The notes beneath the pieces were generated by a model, which worked only from the letters and a program-made list of their open reading frames with translations, was not told the origin of the DNA and did no database searches. 64,000 bases of DNA. Source: Ophiura sarsii (lineage: Eukaryota; Echinodermata; Ophiuroidea; Amphilepidida; Ophiuridae). This document shows positions 1 to 15,510 of this stretch, piece after piece. How positions within the stretch are numbered: position 1 is the stretch's first letter; the number at the start of each line of letters is the position of its first letter. Where the stretch lies: assembly GCA_035610835.1 (NCBI GenBank), contig CM069457.1:19462658-19526657 (forward strand). The letters are read 5' to 3'. A program made the translations under genes and the position numbers.

Positions 1-450
1 CTCACCAAAAAGTTTTTTATCAATCAATCTGATACAGAAAATAGGTCCATAACGTTGTGGCCTAATGTGGAGGAAATAACCTACAAATGCCAAATTATGA
101 AACATTTTGGTACATTTACTTACAGCCCTCTTTACCTTTCTAGGATGTTAAATTTAGACTTATGATGGGGTCAATCTTAATTTCAAACACTGCCTTGTAT
201 GGCCAAAATACAAAATATTATTTGGTGGTGTGTACTCATATACATGTTTTAAAAGGCTATCTACCTTAAGAAATGTTAGCCCCACGTTTTTAGAGTTCTC
301 ATTAGTGCCAACTCATGCGTAACTGTACTTAAGTTCAAGCAAAATTCACCAAGGAGTTTTTTGTCAATCAATCTGATACAAAAAAGGTCCATAACGTTGA
401 GGCACGGTACTAGATAAATAGTCATGATATAGTAGTAAAAAATGACTAAA

Positions 451-3400
451 GTAGCTGTACTTAAATTTAAAGCAAAACTCACCAAAAAGTTTTTTATCAA
501 TCAATCTGATACAGAAAATAGGTCCATAACGTTGTGGCCTAATGTGGAGGAAATAACCTACAAATGCCAAATTATGAAACATTTTGGTACATTTACTTAC
601 AGCCCTCTTTACCTTTTTAGGATGTTAAATTTAGACTTATGATGGGGTCAATCTTAATTTCAAACACTGCCTTGTATGGCCAAAATACAAAATATTATTT
701 GGAGGTGTGTACTCATATACATGTTTTAAAAGGCTATCTACCTTAAGAAATGTTAGCCCCACGTTTTTAGAGTTCTCATTAGTGCCAACTCATGCGTAAC
801 TGTACTTAAGTTCAAGCAAAATTCACCAAGGAGTTTTTTGTCAATCAATCTGATACAAAAAAAAAGGTCCATAACGTTGAGGCACGGTACTAGATATATA
901 GTCATGATATAGTAGTAAAAAATGACTAAATATACATGTTTTAAATGGCTATCTGCCTCAAAAAAATAAAGTCGGTTAGCACCACATTTTTTCAGATTTC
1001 TCATTAGTGCCTATTCATGCGTAGCTGTACTTAAATTTAAAGCAAAACTCACCAAAAAGTTTTTTATCAATCAATCTGATACAGAAAATAGGTCCATAAC
1101 GTTGTGGCCTAATGTGGAGGAAATAACCTACAAATGCCAAATTATGAAACATTTTGGTACATTTACAGCCCTCTTTACCTTTCTAGGATGTTAAATTTAG
1201 ACTTATGATGGGGTCAATCTTAATTTCAAACACTGCCTTGTATGGCCAAAATACAAAATATTATTTGGTGGTGTGTACTCATATACATGTTTTAAAAGGC
1301 TATCTACCTTAAGAAATAAGTCAGTTAGCCCCACGTTTTAGAGTTCTCATTAGTGCCAACTCATGCGTAACTGTACTTAAGTCCAAGCAAAATTCACCAA
1401 GGAGTTTTTTGTCAATCAATCTGATACAAAAAAGGTCCATAACGTTGAGGCACGGTACTAGATAAATAGTCATGATATAGTAGTAAAAAATGACTAAATA
1501 TACATGTTTTAAATGGCTATCTACCTCAAAAAAATAAAGTCGGTTAGCACCACATTTTTTAGATTTCTCATTAGTGCCTATTCATGCGTAGCTGTACTTA
1601 AATTTAAAGCAAAACTCACCAAGGAGTTTTTTATCAATCAATCTGATACAGAAAATAGGTCCATAACGTTGTGGCCTAATGTGGAGGAAATAACCTACAA
1701 ATGCCAAATTATGAAACATTTTGGTACATTTACAGCCCTTTTTACCTTTCAAGGATGTTAAATTTAGACTTATGATGGGGTCAATCTTAATTTCAAACAC
1801 TGCCTTGTATGGCCAAAATACAAAATATTATTTGGTGGTGTGTACTCATATACATGTTTTAAAAGGCTATCTACCTTAAGAAATGTTAGCCCCACGTTTT
1901 TAGAGTTCTCATTAGTGCCAACTCATGCGTAACTGTACTTAAGTTCAAGCAAAATTCACCAAGGAGTTTTTTGTCAATCAATCTGATACAAAAAAAGGTC
2001 CATAACGTTGAGGCACGGTACTAGATAAATAGTCATGATATAGTAGTAAAAAATGACTAAATATACATGTTTTAAATGGCTATCTACCTCAAAAAAATAA
2101 AGTCGGTTAGCACCACATTTTTTCAGATTTCTCATTAGTGCCTATTCATGCGTAGCTGTACTTAAATTTAAAGCAAAACTCACCAAGGAGTTTTTTATCA
2201 ATCAATCTGATACAGAAAATAGGTCCATAACGTTGTGGCCTAATGTGGAGGAAATAACCTACAAATGCCAAATTATGAAACATTTTGGTACATTTACTTA
2301 CAGCCCTCTTTACCTTTCTAGGATGTTAAATTTAGACTTATGATGGGGTCAATCTTAATTTCAAACACTGCCTTGTATGGCCAAAATACAAAATATTATT
2401 TGGAGGTGTGTACTCATATACATGTTTTAAAAGGCTATCTACCTTAAGAAATGTTAGCCCCACGTTTTTAGAGTTCTCATTAGTGCCAACTCATGCGTAA
2501 CTGTACTTAAGTTCAAGCAAAATTCACCAAGGAGTTTTTTGTCAATCAATCTGATACAAAAAAAGGTCCATAACGTTGAGGCACGGTACTAGATAAATAG
2601 TCATGATATAGTAGTAAAAAATGACTAAATATACATGTTTTAAATGGCTATCTACCTCAAAAAAATAAAGTCGGTTAGCACCACATTTTTTCAGATTTCT
2701 CATTAGTGCCTATTCATGCGTAGCTGTACTTAAATTTAAAGCAAAACTCACCAAGGAGTTTTTTATCAATCAATCTGATACAGAAAATAGGTCCATAACG
2801 TTGTGGCCTAATGTGGAGGAAATAACCTACAAATGCCAAATTATGAAACATTTTGGTACATTTACAGCCCTTTTTACCTTTCTAGGATGTTAAATTTAGA
2901 CTTATGATGGGGTCAATCTTAATTTCAAACACTGCCTTGTATGGCCAAAATACAAAATATTATTTGGTGGTATGTACTCATATACATGTTTTAAAAGGCT
3001 ATCTACCTTAAGAAATGTTAGCCCCACGTTTTTAGAGTTCTCATTAGTACCAACTCATGCGTAACTGTACTTAAGTTCAAGCAAAATTCACCAAGGAGTT
3101 TTTTGTTAATCAATCTGATACAAAAAAAAAGGTCCATAACGTTGAGGCATGGTACTAGATAAATAGTCATGATATAGTAGTAAAAAATGACTAAATATAC
3201 ATGTTTTAAATGGCTATCTACCTCAAAAAAATAAAGTCGGTTAGCACCACATTTTTTCAGATTTCTCATTAGTGCCTATTCATGCGTAGCTGTACTTAAA
3301 TTTAAAGCAAAACTCACCAAGGAGTTTTTTATCAATCAATCTGATACAAAAAATAGGTCCATAACGTTGTGGCCTAATGTGGAGGAAATAACCTACAAAT

Positions 3401-4899
3401 GCCAAATTATGAAACATGTTGGTACATTTACAGCCCTTTTTACCTTTCTAGGATGTTAAATTTAGACTTATGATGGGGTCAATCTTAATTTCAAACACTG
3501 CCTTGTATGGCCAAAATACAAAATATTATTTGGTGGTGTGTACTCATATACATGTTTTAAAAGGCTATCTACCTTAAGAAATGTTAGCCCCACGTTTTTA
3601 GAGTTCTCATTAATGCCAACTCATGCGTAACTGTACTTAAGTTCAAGCAAAATTCACCAAGGAGTTTTTTGTCAATCAATCTGATACAAAAAAGGTCCAT
3701 AACGTTGAGGCACGGTACTAGATAAATAGTCATGATATAGTAGTAAAAAACACCATGACTAAATATACATGTTTTAAATGGCTATCTACCTCAAAAAAAT
3801 AAAGTCGGTTAGCACCACATTTTTTTCAGATTTCTCATTAGTGCCTATTCATGCGTAGCTGTACATAAATTTAAAGCAAAACTCACCAAAAAGTTTTTTA
3901 TCAATCAATCTGATACAGAAAATAGGTCCATAACGTTGTGGCCTAATGTGGAGGAAATAACCTACAAATGCCAAATTATGAAATATTTTGGTACATTTAC
4001 AGCCCTCTTTACCTTTCTAGGATGTTAAATTTAGACTTATGATGGGGTCAATCTTAATTTCAAACACTGCCTTGTATGGCCAAAATACAAAATATTATTT
4101 GGTGGTGTGTACTCATATACATGTTTTAAAAGGCTATCTACCTTAAGAAATAAGTCAGTTAGCCCCACGTTTTAGAGTTCTCATTAGTGCCAACTCATGC
4201 GTAACTGTACTTAAGTCCAAGCAAAATTCACCAAGGAGTTTTTTGTCAATCAATCTGATACAAAAAAGGTCCATAACGTTGAGGCACGGTACTAGATAAA
4301 TAGTCATGATATAGTAGTAAAAAATGACTAAATATACATGTTTTAAATGGCTATCTACCTCAAAAAAATAAAGTCAGTTAGCACCACATTTTTTCAGATT
4401 TCTCATTAGTGCCTATTCATGCGTAGCTGTACTTAAATTTAAAGCAAAACTCACCAAAAAGTTTTTTATCAATCAATCTGATACAGAAAATAGGTCCATA
4501 ACGTTGTGGCCTAATGTGGAGGAAATAACCTACAAATGCCAAATTATGAAACATTTTGGTACATTTACTTACAGCCCTCTTTACCTTTCTAGGATGTTAA
4601 ATTTAGACTTATGATGGGGTCAATCTTAATTTCAAACACTGCCTTGTATGGCCAAAATACAAAATATTATTTGGTGGTGTGTACTCATATACATGTTTTA
4701 AAAGGCTATCTACCTTAAGAAATGTTAGCCCCACGTTTTTAGAGTTCTCATTAGTGCCAACTCATGCGTAACTGTACTTAAGTTCAAGCAAAATTCACCA
4801 AGGAGTTTTTTGTCAATCAATCTGATACAAAAAAGGTCCATAACGTTGAGGCACGGTACTAGATAAATAGTCATGATATAGTAGTAAAAAATGACTAAA
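451..4899 (+). repeat. Higher-order repeat copy 1 (4449 bp, 8 units)
   Basis: The copy is phased by the junction ATGACTAAA|GTAGCTG, where about 91 bp of subrepeat B are missing. This gives one short unit of about 479 bp per copy. Copy 1 has seven full units plus the short one. It lacks the unit with GTCGATA and the shortened TTTTATCTACC segment that copies 2 to 4 carry. Confidence 0.9.
1048..1614 (+). repeat. Representative satellite unit (567 bp) made of two related subrepeats
   Basis: Within one unit, two stretches are clearly homologous. Both run from CATGTTTTAAA(A/T)GGCTATC through TTCTCATTAGTGCC and GTTTTTT(G/A)TCAATCAATC to GGTCCATAACGTTG. Subrepeat A is followed by a linker of about 65 bp containing TAGTCATGATATAGTAGTA. 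Subrepeat B is followed by a linker of about 190 bp containing GTGGAGGAAATAACC and GCCTTGTATGGCC. The unit therefore arose by duplication and divergence of an older repeat of about 155-165 bp, after which the dimer was amplified. Confidence 0.9.
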
Positions 4900-7800
4900 G
4901 TAGCTGTACTTAAATTTAAAGCAAAACTCACCAAAAAGTTTTTTATCAATCAATCTGATACAGAAAATAGGTCCATAACGTTGTGGCCTAATGTGGAGGA
5001 AATAACCTACAAATGCCAAATTATGAAACATTTTGGTACATTTACTTACAGCCCTCTTTACCTTTCTAGGATGTTAAATTTAGACTTATGATGGGGTCAA
5101 TCTTAATTTCAAACACTGCCTTGTATGGCCAAAATACAAAATATTATTTGGAGGTGTGTACTCATATACATGTTTTAAAAGGCTATCTACCTTAAGAAAT
5201 GTTAGCCCCACGTTTTTAGAGTTCTCATTAGTGCCAACTCATGCGTAACTGTACTTAAGTTCAAGCAAAATTCACCAAGGAGTTTTTTGTCAATCAATCT
5301 GATACAAAAAAAAAGGTCCATAACGTTGAGGCACGGTACTAGATATATAGTCATGATATAGTAGTAAAAAATGACTAAATATACATGTTTTAAATGGCTA
5401 TCTACCTCAAAAAAATAAAGTCGGTTAGCACCACATTTTTTCAGATTTCTCATTAGTGCCTATTCATGCGTAGCTGTACTTAAATTTAAAGCAAAACTCA
5501 CCAAAAAGTTTTTTATCAATCAATCTGATACAGAAAATAGGTCCATAACGTTGTGGCCTAATGTGGAGGAAATAACCTACAAATGCCAAATTATGAAACA
5601 TTTTGGTACATTTACAGCCCTCTTTACCTTTCTAGGATGTTAAATTTAGACTTATGATGGGGTCAATCTTAATTTCAAACACTGCCTTGTATGGCCAAAA
5701 TACAAAATATTATTTGGTGGTGTGTACTCATATACATGTTTTAAAAGGCTATCTACCTTAAGAAATAAGTCAGTTAGCCCCACGTTTTAGAGTTCTCATT
5801 AGTGCCAACTCATGCGTAACTGTACTTAAGTCCAAGCAAAATTCACCAAGGAGTTTTTTGTCAATCAATCTGATACAAAAAAGGTCCATAACGTTGAGGC
5901 ACGGTACTAGATAAATAGTCATGATATAGTAGTAAAAAATGACTAAATATACATGTTTTAAATGGCTATCTACCTCAAAAAAATAAAGTCGGTTAGCACC
6001 ACATTTTTTAGATTTCTCATTAGTGCCTATTCATGCGTAGCTGTACTTAAATTTAAAGCAAAACTCACCAAGGAGTTTTTTATCAATCAATCTGATACAG
6101 AAAATAGGTCCATAACGTTGTGGCCTAATGTGGAGGAAATAACCTACAAATGCCAAATTATGAAACATTTTGGTACATTTACAGCCCTTTTTACCTTTCA
6201 AGGATGTTAAATTTAGACTTATGATGGGGTCAATCTTAATTTCAAACACTGCCTTGTATGGCCAAAATACAAAATATTATTTGGTGGTGTGTACTCATAT
6301 ACATGTTTTAAAAGGCTATCTACCTTAAGAAATGTTAGCCCCACGTTTTTAGAGTTCTCATTAGTGCCAACTCATGCGTAACTGTACTTAAGTTCAAGCA
6401 AAATTCACCAAGGAGTTTTTTGTCAATCAATCTGATACAAAAAAAGGTCCATAACGTTGAGGCACGGTACTAGATAAATAGTCATGATATAGTAGTAAAA
6501 AATGACTAAATATACATGTTTTAAATGGCTATCTACCTCAAAAAAATAAAGTCGATACGCACCACATTTTTTCAGATTTCTCATTAGTGCCTATTCATGC
6601 GTAGCTGTACTTAAATTTAAAGCAAAACTCACCAAAAAGTTTTTTATCAATCAATCTGATACAGAAAATAGGTCCATAACGTTGTGGCCTAATGTGGAGG
6701 AAATAACCTACAAATGCCAAATTATGAAACATTTTGGTACATTTACAGCCCTCTTTACCTTTCTAGGATGTTAAATTTAGACTTATGATGGGGTCAATCT
6801 TAATTTCAAACACTGCCTTGTATGGCCAAAATACAAAATATTATTTGGTGGTGTGTACTCATATACATGTTTTATCTACCTTAAGAAATGTTAGCCCCAC
6901 GTTTTTAGAGTTCTCATTAGTGCCAACTCATGCGTAACTGTACTTAAGTTCAAGCAAAATTCACCAAGGAGTTTTTTTGTCAATCAATCTGATACAAAAA
7001 AAGGTCCATAACGTTGAGGCACGGTACTAGATAAATAGTCATGATATAGTAGTAAAAAATGACTAAATATACATGTTTTAAATGGCTATCTACCTCAAAA
7101 AAATAAAGTCGGTTAGCACCACATTTTTTCAGATTTCTCATTAGTGCCTATTCATGCGTAGCTGTACTTAAATTTAAAGCAAAACTCACCAAGGAGTTTT
7201 TTATCAATCAATCTGATACAGAAAATAGGTCATAACGTTGTGGCCTAATGTGGAGGAAATAACCTACAAATGCCAAATTATGAAACATTTTGGTACATTT
7301 ACAGCCCTTTTTACCTTTCAAGGATGTTAAATTTAGACTTATGATGGGGTCAATCTTAATTTCAAACACTGCCTTGTATGGCCAAAATACAAAATATTAT
7401 TTGGTGGTGTGTACTCATATACATGTTTTAAAAGGCTATCTACCTTAAGAAATGTTAGCCCCACGTTTCTAGAGTTCTCATTAGTGCCAACTCATGCGTA
7501 ACTGTACTTAAGTTCAAGCAAAATTCACCAAGGAGTTTTTTGTCAATCAATCTGATACAAAAAAAGGTCCATAACGTTGAGGCACGGTACTAGATAAATA
7601 GTCATGATATAGTAGTAAAAAATGACTAAATATACATGTTTTAAATGGCTATCTACCTCAAAAAAATAAAGTCGGTTAGCACCACATTTTTTCAGATTTC
7701 TCATTAGTGCCTATTCATGCGTAGCTGTACTTAAATTTAAAGCAAAACTCACCAAGGAGTTTTTTATCAATCAATCTGATACAGAAAATAGGTCCATAAC

Positions 7801-10488
7801 GTTGTGGCCTAATGTGGAGGAAATAACCTACAAATGCCAAATTATGAAACATTTTGGTACATTTACTTACAGCCCTCTTTACCTTTCTAGGATGTTAAAT
7901 TTAGACTTATGATGGGGTCAATCTTAATTTCAAACACTGCCTTGTATGGCCAAAATACAAAATATTATTTGGAGGTGTGTACTCATATACATGTTTTAAA
8001 AGGCTATCTACCTTAAGAAATGTTAGCCCCACGTTTTTAGAGTTCTCATTAGTGCCAACTCATGGGTAACTGTACTTAAGTTCAAGCAAAATTCACCAAG
8101 GAGTTTTTTGTCAATCAATCTGATACAAAAAAAGGTCCATAACGTTGAGGCACGGTACTAGATAAATAGTCATGATATAGTAGTAAAAAATGACTAAATA
8201 TACATGTTTTAAATGGCTATCTACCTCAAAAAAATAAAGTCGGTTAGCACCACATTTTTTCAGATTTCTCATTAGTGCCTATTCATGCGTAGCTGTACTT
8301 AAATTTAAAGCAAAACTCACCAAGGAGTTTTTTATCAATCAATCTGATACAGAAAATAGGTCCATAACGTTGTGGCCTAATGTGGAGGAAATAACCTACA
8401 AATGCCAAATTATGAAACATTTTGGTACATTTACAGCCCTTTTTACCTTTCTAGGATGTTAAATTTAGACTTATGATGGGGTCAATCTTAATTTCAAACA
8501 CTGCCCTGTATGGCCAAAATACAAAATATTATTTGGTGGTATGTACTCATATACATGTTTTAAAAGGCTATCTACCTTAAGAAATGTTAGCCCCACGTTT
8601 TTAGAGTTCTCATTAGTACCAACTCATGCGTAACTGTACTTAAGTTCAAGCAAAATTCACCAAGGAGTTTTTTGTTAATCAATCTGATACAAAAAAAAAA
8701 GGTCCATAACGTTGAGGCATGGTACTAGATAAATAGTCATGATATAGTAGTAAAAAATGACTAAATATACATGTTTTAAATGGCTATCTACCTCAAAAAA
8801 ATAAAGTCGGTTAGCACCACATTTTTTCGGATTTCTCATTAGTGCCTATTCATGCGTAGCTGTACTTAAATTTAAAGCAAAACTCACCAAGGAGTTTTTT
8901 ATCAATCAATCTGATACAAAAAATAGGTCCATAACGTTGTGGCCTAATGTGGAGGAAATAACCTACAAATGCCAAATTATGAAACATTTTGGTACATTTA
9001 CAGCCCTTTTTACCTTTCTAGGATGTTAAATTTAGACTTATGATGGGGTCAATCTTAATTTCAAACACTGCCTTGTATGGCCAAAATACAAAATATTATT
9101 TGGTGGTGTGTACTCATATACATGTTTTAAAAGGCTATCTACCTTAAGAAATGTTAGCCCCACGTTTTTAGAGTTCTCATTAATGCCAACTCATGCGTAA
9201 CTGTACTTAAGTTCAAGCAAAATTCACCAAGGAGTTTTTTGTCAATCAATCTGATACAAAAAAGGTCCATAACGTTGAGGCACGGTACTAGATAAATAGT
9301 CATGATATAGTAGTAAAAAACACCATGACTAAATATACATGTTTTAAATGGCTATCTACCTCAAAAAAATAAAGTCGGTTAGCACCACATTTTTTCAGAT
9401 TTCTCATTAGTGCCTATTCATGCGTATCTGTACATAAATTTAAAGCAAAACTCACCAAAAAGTTTTTTATCAATCAATCTGATACAGAAAATAGGTCCAT
9501 AACGTTGTGGCCTAGTCCATAACGTTGTGGCCTAATGTGGAGGAAATAACCTACAAATGCCAAATTATGAAATATTTTGGTACATTTACAGCCCTCTTTA
9601 CCTTTCTAGGATGTTAAATTTAGACTTATGATGGGGTCAATCTTAATTTCAAACACTGCCTTGTATGGCCAAAATACAAAATATTATTTGGTGGTGTGTA
9701 CTCATATACATGTTTTAAAAGGCTATCTACCTTAAGAAATAAGTCAGTTAGCCCCACGTTTTAGAGTTCTCATTAGTGCCAACTCATGCGTAACTGTACT
9801 TAAGTCCAAGCAAAATTCACCAAGGAGTTTTTTGTCAATCAATCTGATACAAAAAAGGTCCATAACGTTGAGGCACGGTACTAGATAAATAGTCATGATA
9901 TAGTAGTAAAAAATGACTAAATATACATGTTTTAAATGGCTATCTACCTCAAAAAAATAAAGTCAGTTAGCACCACATTTTTTCAGATTTCTCATTAGTG
10001 CCTATTCATGCGTAGCTGTACTTAAATTTAAAGCAAAACTCACCAAAAAGTTTTTTATCAATCAATCTGATACAGAAAATAGGTCCATAACGTTGTGGCC
10101 TAATGTGGAGGAAATAACCTACAAATGCCAAATTATGAAACATTTTGGTACATTTACTTACAGCCCTCTTTACCTTTCTAGGATGTTAAATTTAGACTTA
10201 TGATGGGGTCAATCTTAATTTCAAACACTGCCTTGTATGGCCAAAATACAAAATATTATTTGGTGGTGTGTACTCATATACATGTTTTAAAAGGCTATCT
10301 ACCTTAAGAAATGTTAGCCCCACGTTTTTAGAGTTCTCATTAGTGCCAACTCATGCGTAACTGTACTTAAGTTCAAGCAAAATTCACCAAGGAGTTTTTT
10401 GTCAATCAATCTGATACAAAAAAGGTCCATAACGTTGAGGCACGGTACTAGATAAATAGTCATGATATAGTAGTAAAAAATGACTAAA
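4900..10488 (+). repeat. Higher-order repeat copy 2 (5589 bp, 10 units)
   Basis: Same phase junction as copy 1. It contains extra units, including one with GTCGATACGC near 6553 and one with TTTTATCTACC near 6870. Near 9500 it carries a 20-bp tandem duplication of GTCCATAACGTTGTGGCCTA that copy 1 lacks and copy 3 shares. Confidence 0.9.
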
Positions 10489-13400
10489 GTAGCTGTACTT
10501 AAATTTAAAGCAAAACTCACCAAAAAGTTTTTTATCAATCAATCTGATACAGAAAATAGGTCCATAACGTTGTGGCCTAATGTGGAGGAAATAACCTACA
10601 AATGCCAAATTATGAAACATTTTGGTACATTTACTTACAGCCCTCTTTACCTTTCTAGGATGTTAAATTTAGACTTATGATGGGGTCAATCTTAATTTCA
10701 AACACTGCCTTGTATGGCCAAAATACAAAATATTATTTGGAGGTGTGTACTCATATACATGTTTTAAAAGGCTATCTACCTTAAGAAATGTTAGCCCCAC
10801 GTTTTTAGAGTTCTCATTAGTGCCAACTCATGCGTAACTGTACTTAAGTTCAAGCAAAATTCACCAAGGAGTTTTTTGTCAATCAATCTGATACAAAAAA
10901 AAAGGTCCATAACGTTGAGGCACGGTACTAGATATATAGTCATGATATAGTAGTAAAAAATGACTAAATATACATGTTTTAAATGGCTATCTACCTCAAA
11001 AAAATAAAGTCGGTTAGCACCACATTTTTTCAGATTTCTCATTAGTGCCTATTCATGCGTAGCTGTACTTAAATTTAAAGCAAAACTCACCAAAAAGTTT
11101 TTTATCAATCAATCTGATACAGAAAATAGGTCCATAACGTTGTGGCCTAATGTGGAGGAAATAACCTACAAATGCCAAATTATGAAACATTTTGGTACAT
11201 TTACAGCCCTCTTTACCTTTCTAGGATGTTAAATTTAGACTTATGATGGGGTCAATCTTAATTTCAAACACTGCCTTGTATGGCCAAAATACAAAATATT
11301 ATTTGGTGGTGTGTACTCATATACATGTTTTAAAAGGCTATCTACCTTAAGAAATAAGTCAGTTAGCCCCACGTTTTAGAGTTCTCATTAGTGCCAACTC
11401 ATGCGTAACTGTACTTAAGTCCAAGCAAAATTCACCAAGGAGTTTTTTGTCAATCAATCTGATACAAAAAAGGTCCATAACGTTGAGGCACGGTACTAGA
11501 TAAATAGTCATGATATAGTAGTAAAAAATGACTAAATATACATGTTTTAAATGGCTATCTACCTCAAAAAAATAAAGTCGGTTAGCACCACATTTTTTAG
11601 ATTTCTCATTAGTGCCTATTCATGCGTAGCTGTACTTAAATTTAAAGCAAAACTCACCAAGGAGTTTTTTATCAATCAATCTGATACAGAAAATAGGTCC
11701 ATAACGTTGTGGCCTAATGTGGAGGAAATAACCTACAAATGCCAAATTATGAAACATTTTGGTACATTTACAGCCCTTTTTACCTTTCAAGGATGTTAAA
11801 TTTAGACTTATGATGGGGTCAATCTTAATTTCAAACACTGCCTTGTATGGCCAAAATACAAAATATTATTTGGTGGTGTGTACTCATATACATGTTTTAA
11901 AAGGCTATCTACCTTAAGAAATGTTAGCCCCACGTTTTTAGAGTTCTCATTAGTGCCAACTCATGCGTAACTGTACTTAAGTTCAAGCAAAATTCACCAA
12001 GGAGTTTTTTGTCAATCAATCTGATACAAAAAAAGGTCCATAACGTTGAGGCACGGTACTAGATAAATAGTCATGATATAGTAGTAAAAAATGACTAAAT
12101 ATACATGTTTTAAATGGCTATCTACCTCAAAAAAATAAAGTCGATAAGCACCACATTTTTTCAGATTTCTCATTAGTGCCTATTCATGCGTAGCTGTACT
12201 TAAATTTAAAGCAAAACTCACCAAAAAGTTTTTTATCAATCAATCTGATACAGAAAATAGGTCCATAACGTTGTGGCCTAATGTGGAGGAAATAACCTAC
12301 AAATGCCAAATTATGAAACATTTTGGTACATTTACAGCCCTCTTTACCTTTCTAGGATGTTAAATTTAGACTTATGATGGGGTCAATCTTAATTTCAAAC
12401 ACTGCCTTGTATGGCCAAAATACAAAATATTATTTGGTGGTGTGTACTCATATACATGTTTTATCTACCTTAAGAAATGTTAGCCCCACGTTTTTAGAGT
12501 TCTCATTAGTGCCAACTCATGCGTAACTGTACTTAAGTTCAAGCAAAATTCACCAAGGAGTTTTTTTGTCAATCAATCTGATACAAAAAAAGGTCCATAA
12601 CGTTGAGGCACGGTACTAGATAAATAGTCATGATATAGTAGTAAAAAATGACTAAATATACATGTTTTAAATGGCTATCTACCTCAAAAAAATAAAGTCG
12701 GTTAGCACCACATTTTTTCAGATTTCTCATTAGTGCCTATTCATGCGTAGCTGTACTTAAATTTAAAGCAAAACTCACCAAGGAGTTTTTTATCAATCAA
12801 TCTGATACAGAAAATAGGTCCATAACGTTGTGGCCTAATGTGGAGGAAATAACCTACAAATGCCAAATTATGAAACATTTTGGTACATTTACAGCCCTTT
12901 TTACCTTTCTAGGATGTTAAATTTAGACTTATGATGGGGTCAATCTTAATTTCAAACACTGCCTTGTATGGCCAAAATACAAAATATTATTTGGTGGTGT
13001 GTACTCATGTACATGTTTTAAAAGGCTATCTACCTTAAGAAATGTTAGCCCCACGTTTTTAGAGTTCTCATTAGTGCCAACTCATGCGTAACTGTACTTA
13101 AGTTCAAGCAAAATTCACCAAGGAGTTTTTTGTCAATCAATCTGATACAAAAAAAGGTCCATAACGTTGAGGCACGGTACTAGATAAATAGTCATGATAT
13201 AGTAGTAAAAAATGACTAAATATACATGTTTTAAATGGCTATCTACCTCAAAAAAATAAAGTCGGTTAGCACCACATTTTTTCAGATTTCTCATTAGTGC
13301 CTATTCATGCGTAGCTGTACTTAAATTTAAAGCAAAACTCACCAAGGAGTTTTTTATCAATCAATCTGATACAGAAAATAGGTCCATAACGTTGTGGCCT

Positions 13401-15510
13401 AATGTGGAGGAAATAACCTACAAATGCCAAATTATGAAACATTTTGGTACATTTACAGCCCTTTTTACCTTTCTAGGATGTTAAATTTAGACTTATGATG
13501 GGGTCAATCTTAATTTCAAACACTGCCCTGTATGGCCAAAATACAAAATATTATTTGGTGGTATGTACTCATATACATGTTTTAAAAGGCTATCTACCTT
13601 AAGAAATGTTAGCCCCACGTTTTTAGAGTTCTCATTAGTACCAACTCATGCGTAACTGTACTTAAGTTCAAGCAAAATTCACCAAGGAGTTTTTTGTTAA
13701 TCAATCTGATACAAAAAAAAAAGGTCCATAACGTTGAGGCATGGTACTAGATAAATAGTCATGATATAGTAGTAAAAAATGACTAAATATACATGTTTTA
13801 AATGGCTATCTACCTCAAAAAAATAAAGTCGGTTAGCACCACATTTTTTCGGATTTCTCATTAGTGCCTATTCATGCGTAGCTGTACTTAAATTTAAAGC
13901 AAAACTCACCAAGGAGTTTTTTATCAATCAATCTGATACAAAAAATAGGTCCATAACGTTGTGGCCTAATGTGGAGGAAATAACCTACAAATGCCAAATT
14001 ATGAAACATTTTGGTACATTTACAGCCCTTTTTACCTTTCTAGGATGTTAAATTTAGACTTATGATGGGGTCAATCTTAATTTCAAACACTGCCTTGTAT
14101 GGCCAAAATACAAAATATTATTTGGTGGTGTGTACTCATATACATGTTTTAAAAGGCTATCTACCTTAAGAAATGTTAGCCCCACGTTTTTAGAGTTCTC
14201 ATTAATGCCAACTCATGCGTAACTGTACTTAAGTTCAAGCAAAATTCACCAAGGAGTTTTTTGTCAATCAATCTGATACAAAAAAGGTCCATAACGTTGA
14301 GGCACGGTACTAGATAAATAGTCATGATATAGTAGTAAAAAACACCATGACTAAATATACATGTTTTAAATGGCTATCTACCTCAAAAAAATAAAGTCGG
14401 TTAGCACCACATTTTTTCAGATTTCTCATTAGTGCCTATTCATGCGTATCTGTACATAAATTTAAAGCAAAACTCACCAAAAAGTTTTTTATCAATCAAT
14501 CTGATACAGAAAATAGGTCCATAACGTTGTGGCCTAGTCCATAACGTTGTGGCCTAATGTGGAGGAAATAACCTACAAATGCCAAATTATGAAATATTTT
14601 GGTACATTTACAGCCCTCTTTACCTTTCTAGGATGTTAAATTTAGACTTATGATGGGGTCAATCTTAATTTCAAACACTGCCTTGTATGGCCAAAATACA
14701 AAATATTATTTGGTGGTGTGTACTCATATACATGTTTTAAAAGGCTATCTACCTTAAGAAATAAGTCAGTTAGCCCCACGTTTTAGAGTTCTCATTAGTG
14801 CCAACTCATGCGTAACTGTACTTAAGTCCAAGCAAAATTCACCAAGGAGTTTTTTGTCAATCAATCTGATACAAAAAAGGTCCATAACGTTGAGGCACGG
14901 TACTAGATAAATAGTCATGATATAGTAGTAAAAAATGACTAAATATACATGTTTTAAATGGCTATCTACCTCAAAAAAATAAAGTCAGTTAGCACCACAT
15001 TTTTTCAGATTTCTCATTAGTGCCTATTCATGCGTAGCTGTACTTAAATTTAAAGCAAAACTCACCAAAAAGTTTTTTATCAATCAATCTGATACAGAAA
15101 ATAGGTCCATAACGTTGTGGCCTAATGTGGAGGAAATAACCTACAAATGCCAAATTATGAAACATTTTGGTACATTTACTTACAGCCCTCTTTACCTTTC
15201 TAGGATGTTAAATTTAGACTTATGATGGGGTCAATCTTAATTTCAAACACTGCCTTGTATGGCCAAAATACAAAATATTATTTGGTGGTGTGTACTCATA
15301 TACATGTTTTAAAAGGCTATCTACCTTAAGAAATGTTAGCCCCACGTTTTTAGAGTTCTCATTAGTGCCAACTCATGCGTAACTGTACTTAAGTTCAAGC
15401 AAAATTCACCAAGGAGTTTTTTGTCAATCAATCTGATACAAAAAAGGTCCATAACGTTGAGGCACGGTACTAGATAAATAGTCATGATATAGTAGTAAAA
15501 AATGACTAAA
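10489..15510 (+). repeat. Higher-order repeat copy 3 (5022 bp, 9 units)
   Basis: Same phase junction. It is almost identical to copy 2 but has one unit of about 567 bp fewer, namely the unit with TTTACTTACAGCC and GGAGGTG seen near 7860-7975. It shares the 20-bp duplication (near 14537), so copies 2 and 3 are the closest pair. Confidence 0.9.
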
